Source: Abditibacteriales bacterium
Lineage (GTDB): Bacteria > Armatimonadota > Abditibacteriia > Abditibacteriales > JANWYM01
Assembly: GCA_025055355.1 (NCBI GenBank)
Contig: JANWYM010000006.1
Coordinates: forward strand, 1-26,772
DNA length: 26,772 nucleotides
Direction: 5' to 3'
Positions 6,959 to 17,698 of this stretch are shown piece by piece. Positions within the stretch are counted from its first letter, which is position 1; each line of letters begins with the position of its first letter. Below the pieces are notes generated by a model, which was not told the DNA's origin, did no database searches, and was given only the letters and a program-made list of their open reading frames with translations. Made by a program: the position numbers and the translations under genes.

Positions 6959-9130
6959 ATGAAGATCGACGATTTGCTCAACCGCATACAAGCGCAGCGG
7001 CAGAACGCGGACGTGAGTCTCATCCAGCGTGCCTATGAGTTCGCCGCCGAAGCCCACAAGGACAATAGGCGGCTGACGGGCGAGCCGTTCATCACGCACC
7101 CGCTCCAGGTCGCCATCATCCTCGCCGAGTTGGGGATGGACGAGGAGACCGTCGCCGCCGGGCTGCTGCACGACGTTATGGAGGACTGCGGCGTGTCGCT
7201 GGACACGCTGAGAGAGCAGTTCGGCGCGGGCGTGGCGAAACTGGTCAACGGCGTGACCAAACTGATGCAGATTGACTTTTCCAGCAAGCAGCAGAAACAG
7301 GCAGAGAACTTGAGGAAACTGTTCCTCGCCATGGATGAGGACATTCGCGTCATCATCATCAAACTCGCCGACCGCCTCCACAACCTCCGCACCCTCGACC
7401 CCTTCCCCGCTGAACGGCGCAAAGAGATCGCGCAAGAGACCCTGCAAATCTTCGCGCCCATCGCCCACCGTCTGGGCATCCAGCGCATCAAGGCCGAACT
7501 CGAGGACTACGCGCTCAAACATCTGGAGCCTGAAGTCTATGAGGACCTGATTCGCCGCGTCAACAAAACCCGCGCCGAGCGGATGCACCTCGTCCAAGAA
7601 GCCATCGCGCAACTGTCCGACCGCTTGAAAGCAGAAGGCATCGAGGCGGAGATTCAGGGGCGCCCCAAGCACTTTTACAGCATCTACGAGAAGATGCGCA
7701 AGCAGGAGATTGACTTCGACAAAATCTATGATTTGACCGCCATTCGCGTCATCGTCCGCACCGTCCCCGAATGTTACCATGCCCTCGGGATTGTGCATAG
7801 TTTATGGATGCCGATTGAGGGCATGGACGCCGATTACATCGCTAAGCCCAAGCCCAACAACTACCGCTCGCTGCATACGAAGGTTCTCGGTCCGAATCAG
7901 GAGCCGATGGAGGTGCAAATCCGCACCTGGGAGATGCACCGCGAGGCGGACTACGGTATCGCCGCCCATTGGCGCTACAAGCGCGAGGGGGAGCGGGAGG
8001 AGCGATTCGGCGACAAACTGCGCTGGCTGCGGGTGGTGCTGGAACTGCAAGACGATGAACGCGACAATCCCCACAACTTTCTGGAGTCGCTCAAACTGGA
8101 CCTATATCAAGAGCAGGTGTTCGTCTTCACCCCCAAGGGGGACGCGGTGGAACTGCCGGTCGGTTCGACGCCGGTGGATTTCGCCTATCGCATCCACACC
8201 GAGGTCGGACACCGCTGCATCGGGGCGCGGGTCAACGGACAGATTGTGCCCCTGGAGTATCAACTGCAAAACGGCGACATCTGTGAGATCCTCACCGCCA
8301 AAACGCCGCGCGGTCCCAGCCGCGACTGGCTGGAGTTCGTCAAAACCCCCACCGCCCGCAACCGCATCAAGGGATACTTGAAGAAGCAGTCGTTTGAGCA
8401 GAACTGTGAGGACGGGCGCGAGCGTATCGAGCGCGCCTGCCGCGCCGCGCGGTTGAAGTTCCACGAACTGATGAATGCGGGGGTGTTTGACCGCATTGCT
8501 AAAGCCTGCAACATGAAAAGCGCCGACCAACTGTTTGCCGCCGTCGGCTGGGGGGATTACTCAGTGGCGGGCATCCTGTCGCGGGTAGAAACCGAACTGC
8601 GCAGGGACAAAAATAGAGCGCGTGCCTCAAGCGAGCGGCTGCCTAAAAAACCGCCGCCCGCGAACGGTCAGGGGCGATTGGACGTAGGCGTGTCAGCCCA
8701 GAGCGGGGACAACCTGTTCTATCGCGTCCCCCGTTGCTGCGCCCCGCTGCCGGGCGACCGCATCGTCGGCTACGTCACACGCGGGCGCGGCGTGACGATC
8801 CACCGCTACGATTGTTACAACATCAAAGCCTACAGCCAGCGCGAGCCTGACCGCCTGATGGAGGTGGAGTGGACGTTCCACAAGGACGTGACCTATCAGA
8901 CCGAAATCCTCGTGGAGTCTTTCGACCGCGTGGGGTTGCTCAAAGACATTACCTCTGCTATCAGCGAGAGGAAAATCAACATCGAATCGGCGCAGTCGTT
9001 CACCGACGCGAACCGCATCGTGCATACCAAGTTGGTGCTGTCCGTTCACCATCTGAACGACCTCAACGCCGTGATGGACAGCATCCGCCAATTGCCCAAC
9101 GTGCGCGACGTGCGGAGGATAGTGAGGTGA
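6959..9130 (+). CDS. rel: Bifunctional (p)ppGpp synthetase/hydrolase (Rel/SpoT)
   Basis: This 723-aa protein has the full long-RSH layout. The N-terminal HD hydrolase domain (about 20-180) has intact metal ligands (ITHPLQVA, LLHDVMED, KLADRLHNLRTL). The synthetase domain (about 215-345) has GRPKHFYSIYEKM, YDLTAIRVIV and NNYRSLHT. A TGS domain follows at about 385-445 (VFVFTPKGDAVELPVGSTPVDFAYRIHTEVG in sense, with GDICEILTAK at its end). The C-terminus has a Zn/helical region with RCCAPLPGD and an ACT domain (EILVESFDRVGLLKDIT). It makes and degrades the alarmone that drives the stringent response. The intact HD residues argue for a bifunctional enzyme rather than a RelA-type synthetase only. 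The ATG at 6959 has no clear Shine-Dalgarno sequence. It is 7 nt upstream of dtd, a common gene pairing. Confidence 0.96.
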   Translation: MKIDDLLNRIQAQRQNADVSLIQRAYEFAAEAHKDNRRLTGEPFITHPLQVAIILAELGMDEETVAAGLLHDVMEDCGVSLDTLREQFGAGVAKLVNGVTKLMQIDFSSKQQKQAENLRKLFLAMDEDIRVIIIKLADRLHNLRTLDPFPAERRKEIAQETLQIFAPIAHRLGIQRIKAELEDYALKHLEPEVYEDLIRRVNKTRAERMHLVQEAIAQLSDRLKAEGIEAEIQGRPKHFYSIYEKMRKQEIDFDKIYDLTAIRVIVRTVPECYHALGIVHSLWMPIEGMDADYIAKPKPNNYRSLHTKVLGPNQEPMEVQIRTWEMHREADYGIAAHWRYKREGEREERFGDKLRWLRVVLELQDDERDNPHNFLESLKLDLYQEQVFVFTPKGDAVELPVGSTPVDFAYRIHTEVGHRCIGARVNGQIVPLEYQLQNGDICEILTAKTPRGPSRDWLEFVKTPTARNRIKGYLKKQSFEQNCEDGRERIERACRAARLKFHELMNAGVFDRIAKACNMKSADQLFAAVGWGDYSVAGILSRVETELRRDKNRARASSERLPKKPPPANGQGRLDVGVSAQSGDNLFYRVPRCCAPLPGDRIVGYVTRGRGVTIHRYDCYNIKAYSQREPDRLMEVEWTFHKDVTYQTEILVESFDRVGLLKDITSAISERKINIESAQSFTDANRIVHTKLVLSVHHLNDLNAVMDSIRQLPNVRDVRRIVR

Positions 9131-9137
9131 ACGGAAC

Positions 9138-9584
9138 ATGCGTGCCGTCGTCCAGCGCGTCCGACAAGCCAGCGTAACCCTCGGCGAGGACCGCCGCGCC
9201 ATCGGCGCGGGGCTGGTGGTCTTGCTCGGTGTGCGGCACGGCGACGCGGCGGCGGACGCGAAGTATCTGGCGGAAAAAATCGCCCACCTCAGAATTTTTG
9301 AGGACGCAGAAGGGAAATTGAACCTTTCCGTCAAAGATATAGGTGGCAGCGTTCTGGCGGTGTCGAACTTTACGCTCTACGGGGACTGCCGCAAGGGGCG
9401 GCGTCCCAGTTTCACCGACGCCGCGCCGCCGGACGTGGCATGTCAACTTTACGAGCAGTTTGTCATGTTTCTTCAAGCCGAAGGCGTTCCCGTGCAAACG
9501 GGCGTCTTCCAAGCGAGAATGTTGGTGAGCATTGACAACGACGGACCTGTCACCCTGCTGCTGGACAGCGAGAAGAGATTTTAA
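9138..9584 (+). CDS. dtd: D-aminoacyl-tRNA deacylase
   Basis: This 148-aa protein is the usual DTD length and co-linear with the family: MRAVVQRVRQASVTL at the N-terminus, the substrate-pocket motif SNFTLYGDCRKGRRPSF (usually SQFTLYGD), and the C-terminal NDGPVTLLLDS carrying the Gly-Pro motif used for chiral proofreading. It hydrolyses D-amino acids mischarged onto tRNA and can remove glycine from tRNA-Ala. It starts 7 nt after the rel stop and is probably co-transcribed with it. Confidence 0.95.
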   Translation: MRAVVQRVRQASVTLGEDRRAIGAGLVVLLGVRHGDAAADAKYLAEKIAHLRIFEDAEGKLNLSVKDIGGSVLAVSNFTLYGDCRKGRRPSFTDAAPPDVACQLYEQFVMFLQAEGVPVQTGVFQARMLVSIDNDGPVTLLLDSEKRF

Positions 9585-9667
9585 CCCTGCAGGGCAGGAA
9601 GCCCCTTCGGTCAAACGTCACGGTGGGGTCAGAGACCCGCGCCGCCCAGAGGAATGACGCATGAGGC

Positions 9668-10519
9668 ATGAAAATGAGTGCTGACATGGCAGACGAGATG
9701 CGTGAAAACGAACTGTTTGAACCTGATGAAGCAGCTACGGCTTATGATGCTGAGTGGTGGGAGCGGTTGGGCGACCAGCAAGCAGCGGCGGGCAACTTTC
9801 AGCGTGCGCTGCGGATGTATCGCCGCGCTGTGAGGCTGGACGCTCACAACCCGGCGCGCCTGACGCGCCTCGCCGATTGCTACGTCGCCAATGAAATGCC
9901 GGAACGTGCCCTGCAAATGTATCAACGGGCGTTGGAAGTAGACCACCATTTTGCTGACGCCCACTTTGGCATCGGCGACCTCTGCGAGCAATACGGCTTG
10001 ATAGAACCTGCGCTCATCTCCTTCGAGCGCGCCGTCCGCTTTAGCCCGCACCGCGCCTACTATCGCGGGCGGTTTGCAGCGGTGCTGGCAAAGGTGGGCG
10101 CATGGAGCGAAGCAATTGCGCAACTGGAAACGGCGATTTCTTACGCGCCCAACGACGCCTACTATCGCTTTCAACTGGCGGACATCTACCTGCAGATGAA
10201 CCGCCTCTCCGAAGCGATCGCCTGCCTCGAAGCCGCTGTGCGGCTCGCGCCGCTGGACGAATACTATCTGCTGCGGCTGGGCGCCGCCTACCTGCGAGCG
10301 AACCAGGCGCACAAAGCCGTTGCGCTGTTTGAACGCGCCACGCAACTCGCGCCGCAGAACCGCTCCTACAAGACGCTGCTCAGTTACGCCTATCAATGCA
10401 ACGGTCAGCACCGTCAGGCGGACGACCTGCAGCGCAGCATCGGCACGTTGGGCGAATATGACCGCGACTTCGTGCGCCGTATCCACCGCCACGTCAACGG
10501 CGGCAGCGCGTCCGTTTGA
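9668..10519 (+). CDS. Tetratricopeptide-repeat protein
   Basis: This 283-aa soluble protein consists almost entirely of TPR units. After a short acidic N-terminus I count seven consecutive 34-residue repeats, starting at about residue 28, each with the W/Y-x2-L/F-G/A-x-A-L-x2-Y/F pattern (for example FQRALRMYRRAVRLD, PERALQMYQRALEVD, LSEAIACLEAAVRLAP, HKAVALFERATQLAP). TPR arrays are protein-protein scaffolds, so the partner is unknown. There is no signal peptide or membrane segment. Starts at 9668 and 9674 are both possible. The stop codon lies inside the -35 box of the tRNA-Thr promoter. Confidence 0.88.
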   Translation: MKMSADMADEMRENELFEPDEAATAYDAEWWERLGDQQAAAGNFQRALRMYRRAVRLDAHNPARLTRLADCYVANEMPERALQMYQRALEVDHHFADAHFGIGDLCEQYGLIEPALISFERAVRFSPHRAYYRGRFAAVLAKVGAWSEAIAQLETAISYAPNDAYYRFQLADIYLQMNRLSEAIACLEAAVRLAPLDEYYLLRLGAAYLRANQAHKAVALFERATQLAPQNRSYKTLLSYAYQCNGQHRQADDLQRSIGTLGEYDRDFVRRIHRHVNGGSASV

Positions 10520-10544
10520 CAAACCCGACGGCGTGGAGTATAAT
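10516..10544 (+). promoter_or_regulatory. Perfect-consensus promoter of tRNA-Thr
   Basis: -35 TTGACA (10516-10521), a 17-nt spacer and -10 TATAAT (10539-10544), a full match to the sigma70 consensus. The -35 overlaps the TGA stop (10517-10519) of the TPR gene. Transcription would start near 10551, about 6 nt before the mature tRNA. Confidence 0.9.
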
Positions 10545-10556
10545 CATAGCCGTCCC

Positions 10557-10632
10557 GCCAGCGTAGCTCAGTCGGCAGAGCAGCGGTTTCGTAAACCGCC
10601 GGTCGTCGGTTCGAGTCCGACCGCTGGCTCCA
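10557..10632 (+). tRNA. tRNA-Thr, anticodon CGT
   Basis: A complete cloverleaf of 76 nt. The acceptor stem GCCAGCG pairs with CGCTGGC, followed by T and an encoded CCA. The D arm is GCTC/GAGC. The anticodon arm is GCGGT-TTCGTAA-ACCGC with anticodon CGT at 10590-10592, reading ACG. The T arm is GTCGG-TTCGAGT-CCGAC. The 3' end lies 10 nt from the stop of the convergent oxidoreductase gene. Confidence 0.96.
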
Positions 10633-10642
10633 GTTCTCCGGC

Positions 10643-13564
10643 TCAGGGGTTTTCCCGCTCTGCAACCTCCAACGCTTCCGCCACGACTTCAATCGGATGC
10701 TTCACCGCTCGTCCTGTCGCGTGAGCGATTTGGTGACGGCAGGACGTGCCCGGCGCAACGATGATCGTCTCGGGCGACGCGGCGCGGACGGCGGGGAACA
10801 GGCTCAACTCGCCGATTTGCAAACTGAGGTCGTAATGCTCTTTTTCATACCCAAACGACCCCGCCATGCCGCAGCAGCCGGAGGGAATCTCGGTCACCTC
10901 GTAGCCCGCCCAGCGCAGGAGCGCGAGCGTCGCGGATGTGCTACCGAGGGCTTTTTGGTGACAGTGCCCGTGCAACAAAGCCCGACGCGGAGGGGCTTTG
11001 GGAGGGGGTTGGGGGATCGGGGGGTCGGGGGATGAGGTGGTTAGAAATTCTTCCAGCATGAATGTATGCTCAGCCACTTGCTGGGCGGCTTCCCCGCCGA
11101 CTAAATCGCGGTAGTCGTCTTGAATCGCGCTGAGGCAGCTGGGTTCGCAGCCGACGATGGGGATGCCCTGTCGGATGAAGAACATGAGTTGATAGATGTT
11201 GTGGGCGGCGAGTTGTTGGGCGTCGTGGAGCAAGCCCTTGGAAATCATCGGGCGTCCGCAGCAGGGGAGTCCCGCCAGCGCGACACGATGTCCGAACGCT
11301 TCGAGGACGCGCACGGCGGCGATGCCGATGTGCGGTTCGTTATAACGCATGAAGGTATCGTCAAGCAGCACAACGGTCGGGCGTGATGCAGGATGCGCCA
11401 AACGCGAGACGTGAAACGTGAACCATTGAGGGAAGGTTTGCTTGGCAAACGGTGGCAGCGGGCGGCGGCGGTCAATGCCCAGCAACTTTTCCAGCAGGGC
11501 GCGGCTGGGAGGCGTGTTCAGCAAATAGTTCGCCAGCGGCGCCAGGGCGCAGCCGAGTTGACTGAGGGAGGCAACGTGGGCGAAAAACCGGGCGCGGCGG
11601 GGCGTGCCATGTTGCTCGTAGTAGTGGGCGAGGAACTCGGCTTTGAGTTTCGCCATGTCCACGTTGGACGGGCACTCGGCTTTACAGGCTTTACATTCGA
11701 GGCAGAGGTCGAGGACCTCGTAAACGTCGTCACCCCACATCTGCTCGGGGGGAAGTTCGCCGGACAGCATCCTTCTCAAAGCGTTGGCTCTTCCCCGCGT
11801 GGTGTGGGCTTCCTCCCGCGTGGCGCGGTAGGAGGGGCACATGACCCCTCCAGTTTTTTTGCGACATTCCCCCACACCGCTGCACAGTTCAACGGTTCCG
11901 AGGATGCCGCCATCTGCGGAGAAGTCGAAGTAGGTGCGCACGTTGACGGGGCGGTCGTGCGCCCCGTAACGGAGGTTTTCGGTCATCGGGGGCGGGTGGA
12001 CGATTTTGCCGGGGTTCATAATCCCCTGCGGGTCGAAGAGGCGCTTGACCTGCTGGAAGGCTGCGACGATTTGGCGTCCGTAGGCGCGCTCGATGAACGC
12101 GCTGCGCACCAGCCCGTCGCCATGCTCGCTGCTGAACGAGCCGCCGTATGTCAGCACGAGGTCGCACGCTTGCTCGCAGAGGGCGCGCATCGTCTCCACG
12201 CCGTCGCGGGACTTGAGGCTCAGGATGGGGCGGACATGCAAACAGCCCACGGAGGCGTGCGCGTAGTAAACCGCTTGACAGCCGTGCGCGCGGATGATTC
12301 GGTCGAGCCGCCGGATGTAGTCGGCGAGATATTCAGGTGCAACGGCGGTGTCCTCGATGAACCCCTGCGGTTTGGCGTCCCCCTTCATGCCCATCAGCAG
12401 CCCCAGCCCGGCTTTGCGCACGTTCCACACCCGGGCTTGGTCGGCGGGGTCGTAGGCATCGTAAAAGGCGTAACCCAACCGGGCATTTTGCATGACGGAT
12501 TTCAGGTTGCAGATTTTTTCTTTCAGTTCGGCTTGGCTTGCCCCGTAGAACTCCACTATCAGAATCGCCGCCGGGTCGCCTTGCAAAAAGGCACGCTGGC
12601 GGGCGTGGACGCGGTTGCCTCGGGTCAGGTCGAGAATGAACTTGTCGGTCAACTCCACTGCGGATGGCTCACAGTCCAAGCAAAGCGGTGTCGCTTCAAG
12701 GGACTCATACAGGTCGTCGAAGTGAACAACGCACAGGGCAGTCCTTTTCGGCACTGGCACGAGGTTCAGCGTCGCCTCCACCGTCGTCGCCAGCGTGCCC
12801 TCCGAGCCGACGAGGATCTTCGCCAGGTTAAACTCGTCCACCAGCGGCTGCAGCCGTCCGCGCGCGAACGCCCGACGGTCCTCAAGCGGCAGAAACCATT
12901 CGAGGTTGTAGCCCGCCACGCGGCGCAGGATCTTCGGAAACCGCGTCATAATTTCATCGCGGTTTTCGGCGACGATGCGGCGCAGTCCGTCCGCGATACG
13001 GGCGGCAGGCAGCGCCGCATGTGATGACTGGTCACCCAGCATCACCCGCGTCCCATCCGCCAGCACGACCTCTACTGCCCTCACGTGGTCCACTGTTTTG
13101 CCGTAAAGAAGAGAGTGCGCCCCGCTGGAGTTGTTGCCGACCATGCCGCCGAGGGAGGCGCGGTTGCTGGTGGCGACATCAGGGGCGAACATCAAGCCCT
13201 GCGGTCTCAGGGCGGCGTTGAGTTCGTCGAGGACGACGCCGGGCTGCACGCGCACCCAGCCCTCGTCGGCGTTGAGTTCCAGAATATGGTTCATGTATTT
13301 GGAGAAATCCAGGACAATGGCTTTGCCAACGGTCTGCCCGCCCAGCGAGGTGCCGCTACCGCGAGGGAGAATCGGAACGTTATGCTCGGCAGCGACTTCC
13401 ACGGTGGCGATGACATCATCTACGGTCTGGGGAATGACGACGCCGAGGGGCACGATTTGATAAATACTGGCGTCGGTGCTGTAAAGCCAGCGGGTCATAT
13501 CATCGAAGCGCACTTCGCCGCTGATGCGCTGTTGCAGTTCGCGGATGACGCGCTGCATATCCAT
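10643..13564 (-). CDS. FAD-linked oxidase / iron-sulfur (GlpC-like) fusion oxidoreductase
   Basis: This fusion protein has 973 aa from ATG 13564, or 979 aa from ATG 13582. The FAD-binding PCMH-type domain (about 35-210) carries PRGSGTSLGGQTVG and ASLGGMVGNNSSGAHS. The FAD-oxidase C-terminal domain (about 240-510) includes KILVGSEGTLA and SSEHGDGLVRS. Two 4Fe-4S cluster motifs come next, CSGVGECRK...MCPSYRAT and CLECKACKAECPSNVDM (about 565-660). Two CCG domains close the protein, with GLPCCGRPMISKG and PSGCCGMAGSFGYE. This is the YdiJ/D-lactate dehydrogenase-type layout for oxidising 2-hydroxyacids; the substrate is not certain. I prefer 13564 because GGAGG sits 9 nt upstream. Two stretches look inserted: a Pro-rich linker (SPDPPIPQPPPKAPP) and WFTFHVSRLAHPASRP. 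Confidence 0.9.
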   Translation of the reverse strand: MDMQRVIRELQQRISGEVRFDDMTRWLYSTDASIYQIVPLGVVIPQTVDDVIATVEVAAEHNVPILPRGSGTSLGGQTVGKAIVLDFSKYMNHILELNADEGWVRVQPGVVLDELNAALRPQGLMFAPDVATSNRASLGGMVGNNSSGAHSLLYGKTVDHVRAVEVVLADGTRVMLGDQSSHAALPAARIADGLRRIVAENRDEIMTRFPKILRRVAGYNLEWFLPLEDRRAFARGRLQPLVDEFNLAKILVGSEGTLATTVEATLNLVPVPKRTALCVVHFDDLYESLEATPLCLDCEPSAVELTDKFILDLTRGNRVHARQRAFLQGDPAAILIVEFYGASQAELKEKICNLKSVMQNARLGYAFYDAYDPADQARVWNVRKAGLGLLMGMKGDAKPQGFIEDTAVAPEYLADYIRRLDRIIRAHGCQAVYYAHASVGCLHVRPILSLKSRDGVETMRALCEQACDLVLTYGGSFSSEHGDGLVRSAFIERAYGRQIVAAFQQVKRLFDPQGIMNPGKIVHPPPMTENLRYGAHDRPVNVRTYFDFSADGGILGTVELCSGVGECRKKTGGVMCPSYRATREEAHTTRGRANALRRMLSGELPPEQMWGDDVYEVLDLCLECKACKAECPSNVDMAKLKAEFLAHYYEQHGTPRRARFFAHVASLSQLGCALAPLANYLLNTPPSRALLEKLLGIDRRRPLPPFAKQTFPQWFTFHVSRLAHPASRPTVVLLDDTFMRYNEPHIGIAAVRVLEAFGHRVALAGLPCCGRPMISKGLLHDAQQLAAHNIYQLMFFIRQGIPIVGCEPSCLSAIQDDYRDLVGGEAAQQVAEHTFMLEEFLTTSSPDPPIPQPPPKAPPRRALLHGHCHQKALGSTSATLALLRWAGYEVTEIPSGCCGMAGSFGYEKEHYDLSLQIGELSLFPAVRAASPETIIVAPGTSCRHQIAHATGRAVKHPIEVVAEALEVAERENP
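11000..11031 (+). other. G-quadruplex-capable tract inside the oxidoreductase gene
   Basis: On the plus strand, runs of 3, 5, 5, 6 and 5 G are separated by 1-3 nt, well above the minimum for a G-quadruplex. It is the template strand of the minus-strand gene and encodes the low-complexity Pro-rich linker just before the last CCG domain. Confidence 0.65.
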
Positions 13565-13602
13565 GAAAGAGAGCCTCCGCATTGACGATGAATACGGATA
13601 GC

Positions 13603-13631
13603 ATTATACTGGGAGGGCAAAGGGGGTTCAA
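13603..13631 (-). promoter_or_regulatory. Sigma70-type promoter of the FAD/Fe-S oxidoreductase
   Basis: On the minus strand: -35 TTGAAC (13626-13631), a 17-nt spacer and a perfect -10 TATAAT (13603-13608). Transcription would begin near 13596, only about 14-32 nt before the candidate start codons. Confidence 0.75.
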
Positions 13632-13650
13632 GTGTAGAGAGGTGATTGTT

Positions 13651-13878
13651 TATGTCAGGCGGATGACTGACGGCGACCGCCGCGCTTCTGCAGGGGTGCT
13701 GGAGGGGCTGCGCGACAAAGCCGACCCCCACCGCCGGGGCGTCGTCACCGTAGCCGCCCTGCTGGACTACGTGGCGCATACGGTCTCGACGATGACGAAC
13801 GGACGGCAAAACCCCTGGCTGCCACGCGCCGAGCAGTTCGACCTGCAATTGCGATTAGCACACATAAAACCCCAATAG
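13651..13878 (+). pseudogene. Probable C-terminal remnant of a caspase-like peptidase
   Basis: The open frame encodes about 75 residues that read like the C-terminal end of a caspase-family (peptidase C14) protein: ASAGVLEGLRDKADP, then GVVTVAALLDYVAHTV, then TNGRQNPWLP. In intact family members a DGxVTxxELxxYV segment followed by a GGRQxP motif closes the catalytic domain. No catalytic His or Cys part is present upstream, where the minus-strand promoter and gene start. The frame can be extended to an ATG at 13582, but that extension has no family-like sequence. The family likeness is from memory of the motif, so moderate confidence; it could instead be a small gene of unknown function. Confidence 0.42.
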
Positions 13879-13973
13879 TGACAGAACCTCAGAGAGCCTC
13901 TCCGGAAAGTTGCCCGCTCTCCTGGGATGGAACCCCCACCGCTGCCCTGAACTCCGTGAGCCTCATGAACACC

Positions 13974-14669
13974 TTAAAACGGATACCACTCATCCGCAAA
14001 CCGCCGCCGCGCCGGGCGCTTGATGCAAAAGAAGCGCACGCATACAAAGCCCACGACAAACCCGCCGATATGCGCCCAGTAAGCGACGCCGCCCACCGCC
14101 GCGTCGGCAAACGGTAGCATGGCGACGCCCGCGAAGAACTGCTGCAGGAACCAGATGCCAATGAACAGCAGGGCGGGCAGTTCGACAATATCAATCAGGA
14201 AGAAGAAGATGACGAGCGTGGCTACGCGCGCGGTGGGGTAAAGCATCAGGTAACCCGCCAGCACGCCCGAAATCGCCCCCGACGCGCCGATGGCAGGCAC
14301 GGTCGAATTAAGGTTGAAGAAGATGTGAACGATACTGGCGCCGACGCCGCACACCAAGTAGAAAAAGAGATAACGCAGATGTCCCAGCCGGTCTTCCACG
14401 TTATCCCCGAAAATCCACAGAAACAGCATGTTCCCCAGCAGATGCATCCAGCCACCGTGCAGGAACAGGGAGGTCAGCAAAGGATACCAACCCAGAGGTG
14501 AGGTGCCTTGGGTGAAGTGAGCAGGGACAACACCCGTCAGGCGCAGAAAGTCGTCGAGGCGGTCGCCCAGACTCAACTGGTAGGCAAAGGCGAGGAAGTT
14601 CGTCCATATCAGAGCGATGTTGACGAAAGGATAACGGCGGGAGGGGATATTGTCGCGTAAGGGCAGCAT
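13974..14669 (-). CDS. Rhomboid-family intramembrane serine protease
   Basis: This 231-aa polytopic protein has about six hydrophobic segments. Diagnostic motifs are LHGGWMHLLGNMLFLWIFG (loop 1 and TM2, with the conserved HxxxN), GASGAISGVLAGY (nucleophile Ser in GxSG, TM4) and AHIGGFVVG (catalytic His, TM6). Rhomboids cut transmembrane substrates within the lipid bilayer. The C-terminus is a short basic tail with no extra domain. It is last in the minus-strand heat-shock block, 114 nt after the clpB stop, with a hairpin repeat in the gap, so co-transcription is possible but unproven. Confidence 0.92.
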   Translation of the reverse strand: MLPLRDNIPSRRYPFVNIALIWTNFLAFAYQLSLGDRLDDFLRLTGVVPAHFTQGTSPLGWYPLLTSLFLHGGWMHLLGNMLFLWIFGDNVEDRLGHLRYLFFYLVCGVGASIVHIFFNLNSTVPAIGASGAISGVLAGYLMLYPTARVATLVIFFFLIDIVELPALLFIGIWFLQQFFAGVAMLPFADAAVGGVAYWAHIGGFVVGFVCVRFFCIKRPARRRFADEWYPF

Positions 14670-14691
14670 ATCTCAAGATCGTTGAGGACGC

Positions 14692-14764
14692 AGCGAAAGG
14701 CGAAAGAGGAAAGGCGAAGGGCGAAAACAACGACTTTTCCGCCTTCTGCCCCTCGCCTTTCGCT
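14692..14764. repeat. Inverted repeat between clpB and the rhomboid gene
   Basis: The outer arms AGCGAAAGGCGA (14692-14703) and TCGCCTTTCGCT (14753-14764) are perfect reverse complements. The interior holds further GAAGGGCGAAAA against TTTTCCGCCTTC-type complementarity, so the whole 73 nt can form a long imperfect hairpin. There is no T-run for a classical terminator; it may be a repeat element, a processing site or an attenuator. Confidence 0.7.
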
Positions 14765-14783
14765 GTGCTCTTTCTGCCTGTTA

Positions 14784-17417
<2,634 letters not shown>

Positions 17418-17504
17418 GGACGATCACCTCTCTGGTATTCCGTATAATCAAAAGTTACGCAGTTGCTGCACTCCCTTCCCCCAATCCCTCCCCTCTGAAA
17501 ACAG

Positions 17505-17568
17505 CTGTCATTGCGAGCGGAGCGAAGGGTCTCAACGCGGCGAGGCTTGTCCTGAGCCAAGCGAAGGG
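17505..17568. repeat. Dispersed intergenic repeat (GTCATTGCGAGCG type)
   Basis: GTCATTGCGAGCGGAGCGAAG is followed by TGTCCTGAGCCAAGCGAAGG. The first part matches motifs at 5417-5435 and, inverted, at about 4330-4356. The 281-nt gap between the dnaJ-like gene and clpB (17418-17698) otherwise shows nothing recognisable. Confidence 0.55.
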
Positions 17569-17698
17569 TGCTTGACGGAGTTAACCCCTTCAGGCGTCTC
17601 CAGCAGTTTGACTTTGCCATCGCGCTAAATGCCTTCCACGCACTTTAACATCATGTTCACCCCGCTGATAGATTGGGATTTCGTTTGACTCAGCTCGC

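Noticed and set aside
6785..7798. Minus-strand open frame of 337 codons
   Set aside because: It overlaps the rel gene antisense and the rel promoter leader, and has no recognisable domain.
9629..10522. Minus-strand open frame opposite the TPR gene
   Set aside because: The plus strand shows seven regular TPR units; the reverse frame shows no motif.
11393..13024. Long plus-strand open frame (543 codons)
   Set aside because: It lies opposite the FAD/Fe-S oxidoreductase, whose domains and motifs are clear; long antisense frames are expected in GC-rich DNA, and this one shows no family motif.
17418..17698. HAIR operator in front of clpB
   Set aside because: A CTTGA occurs at about 17570, but no TCAAG lies 11 nt away, so HspR control of clpB cannot be claimed from sequence.
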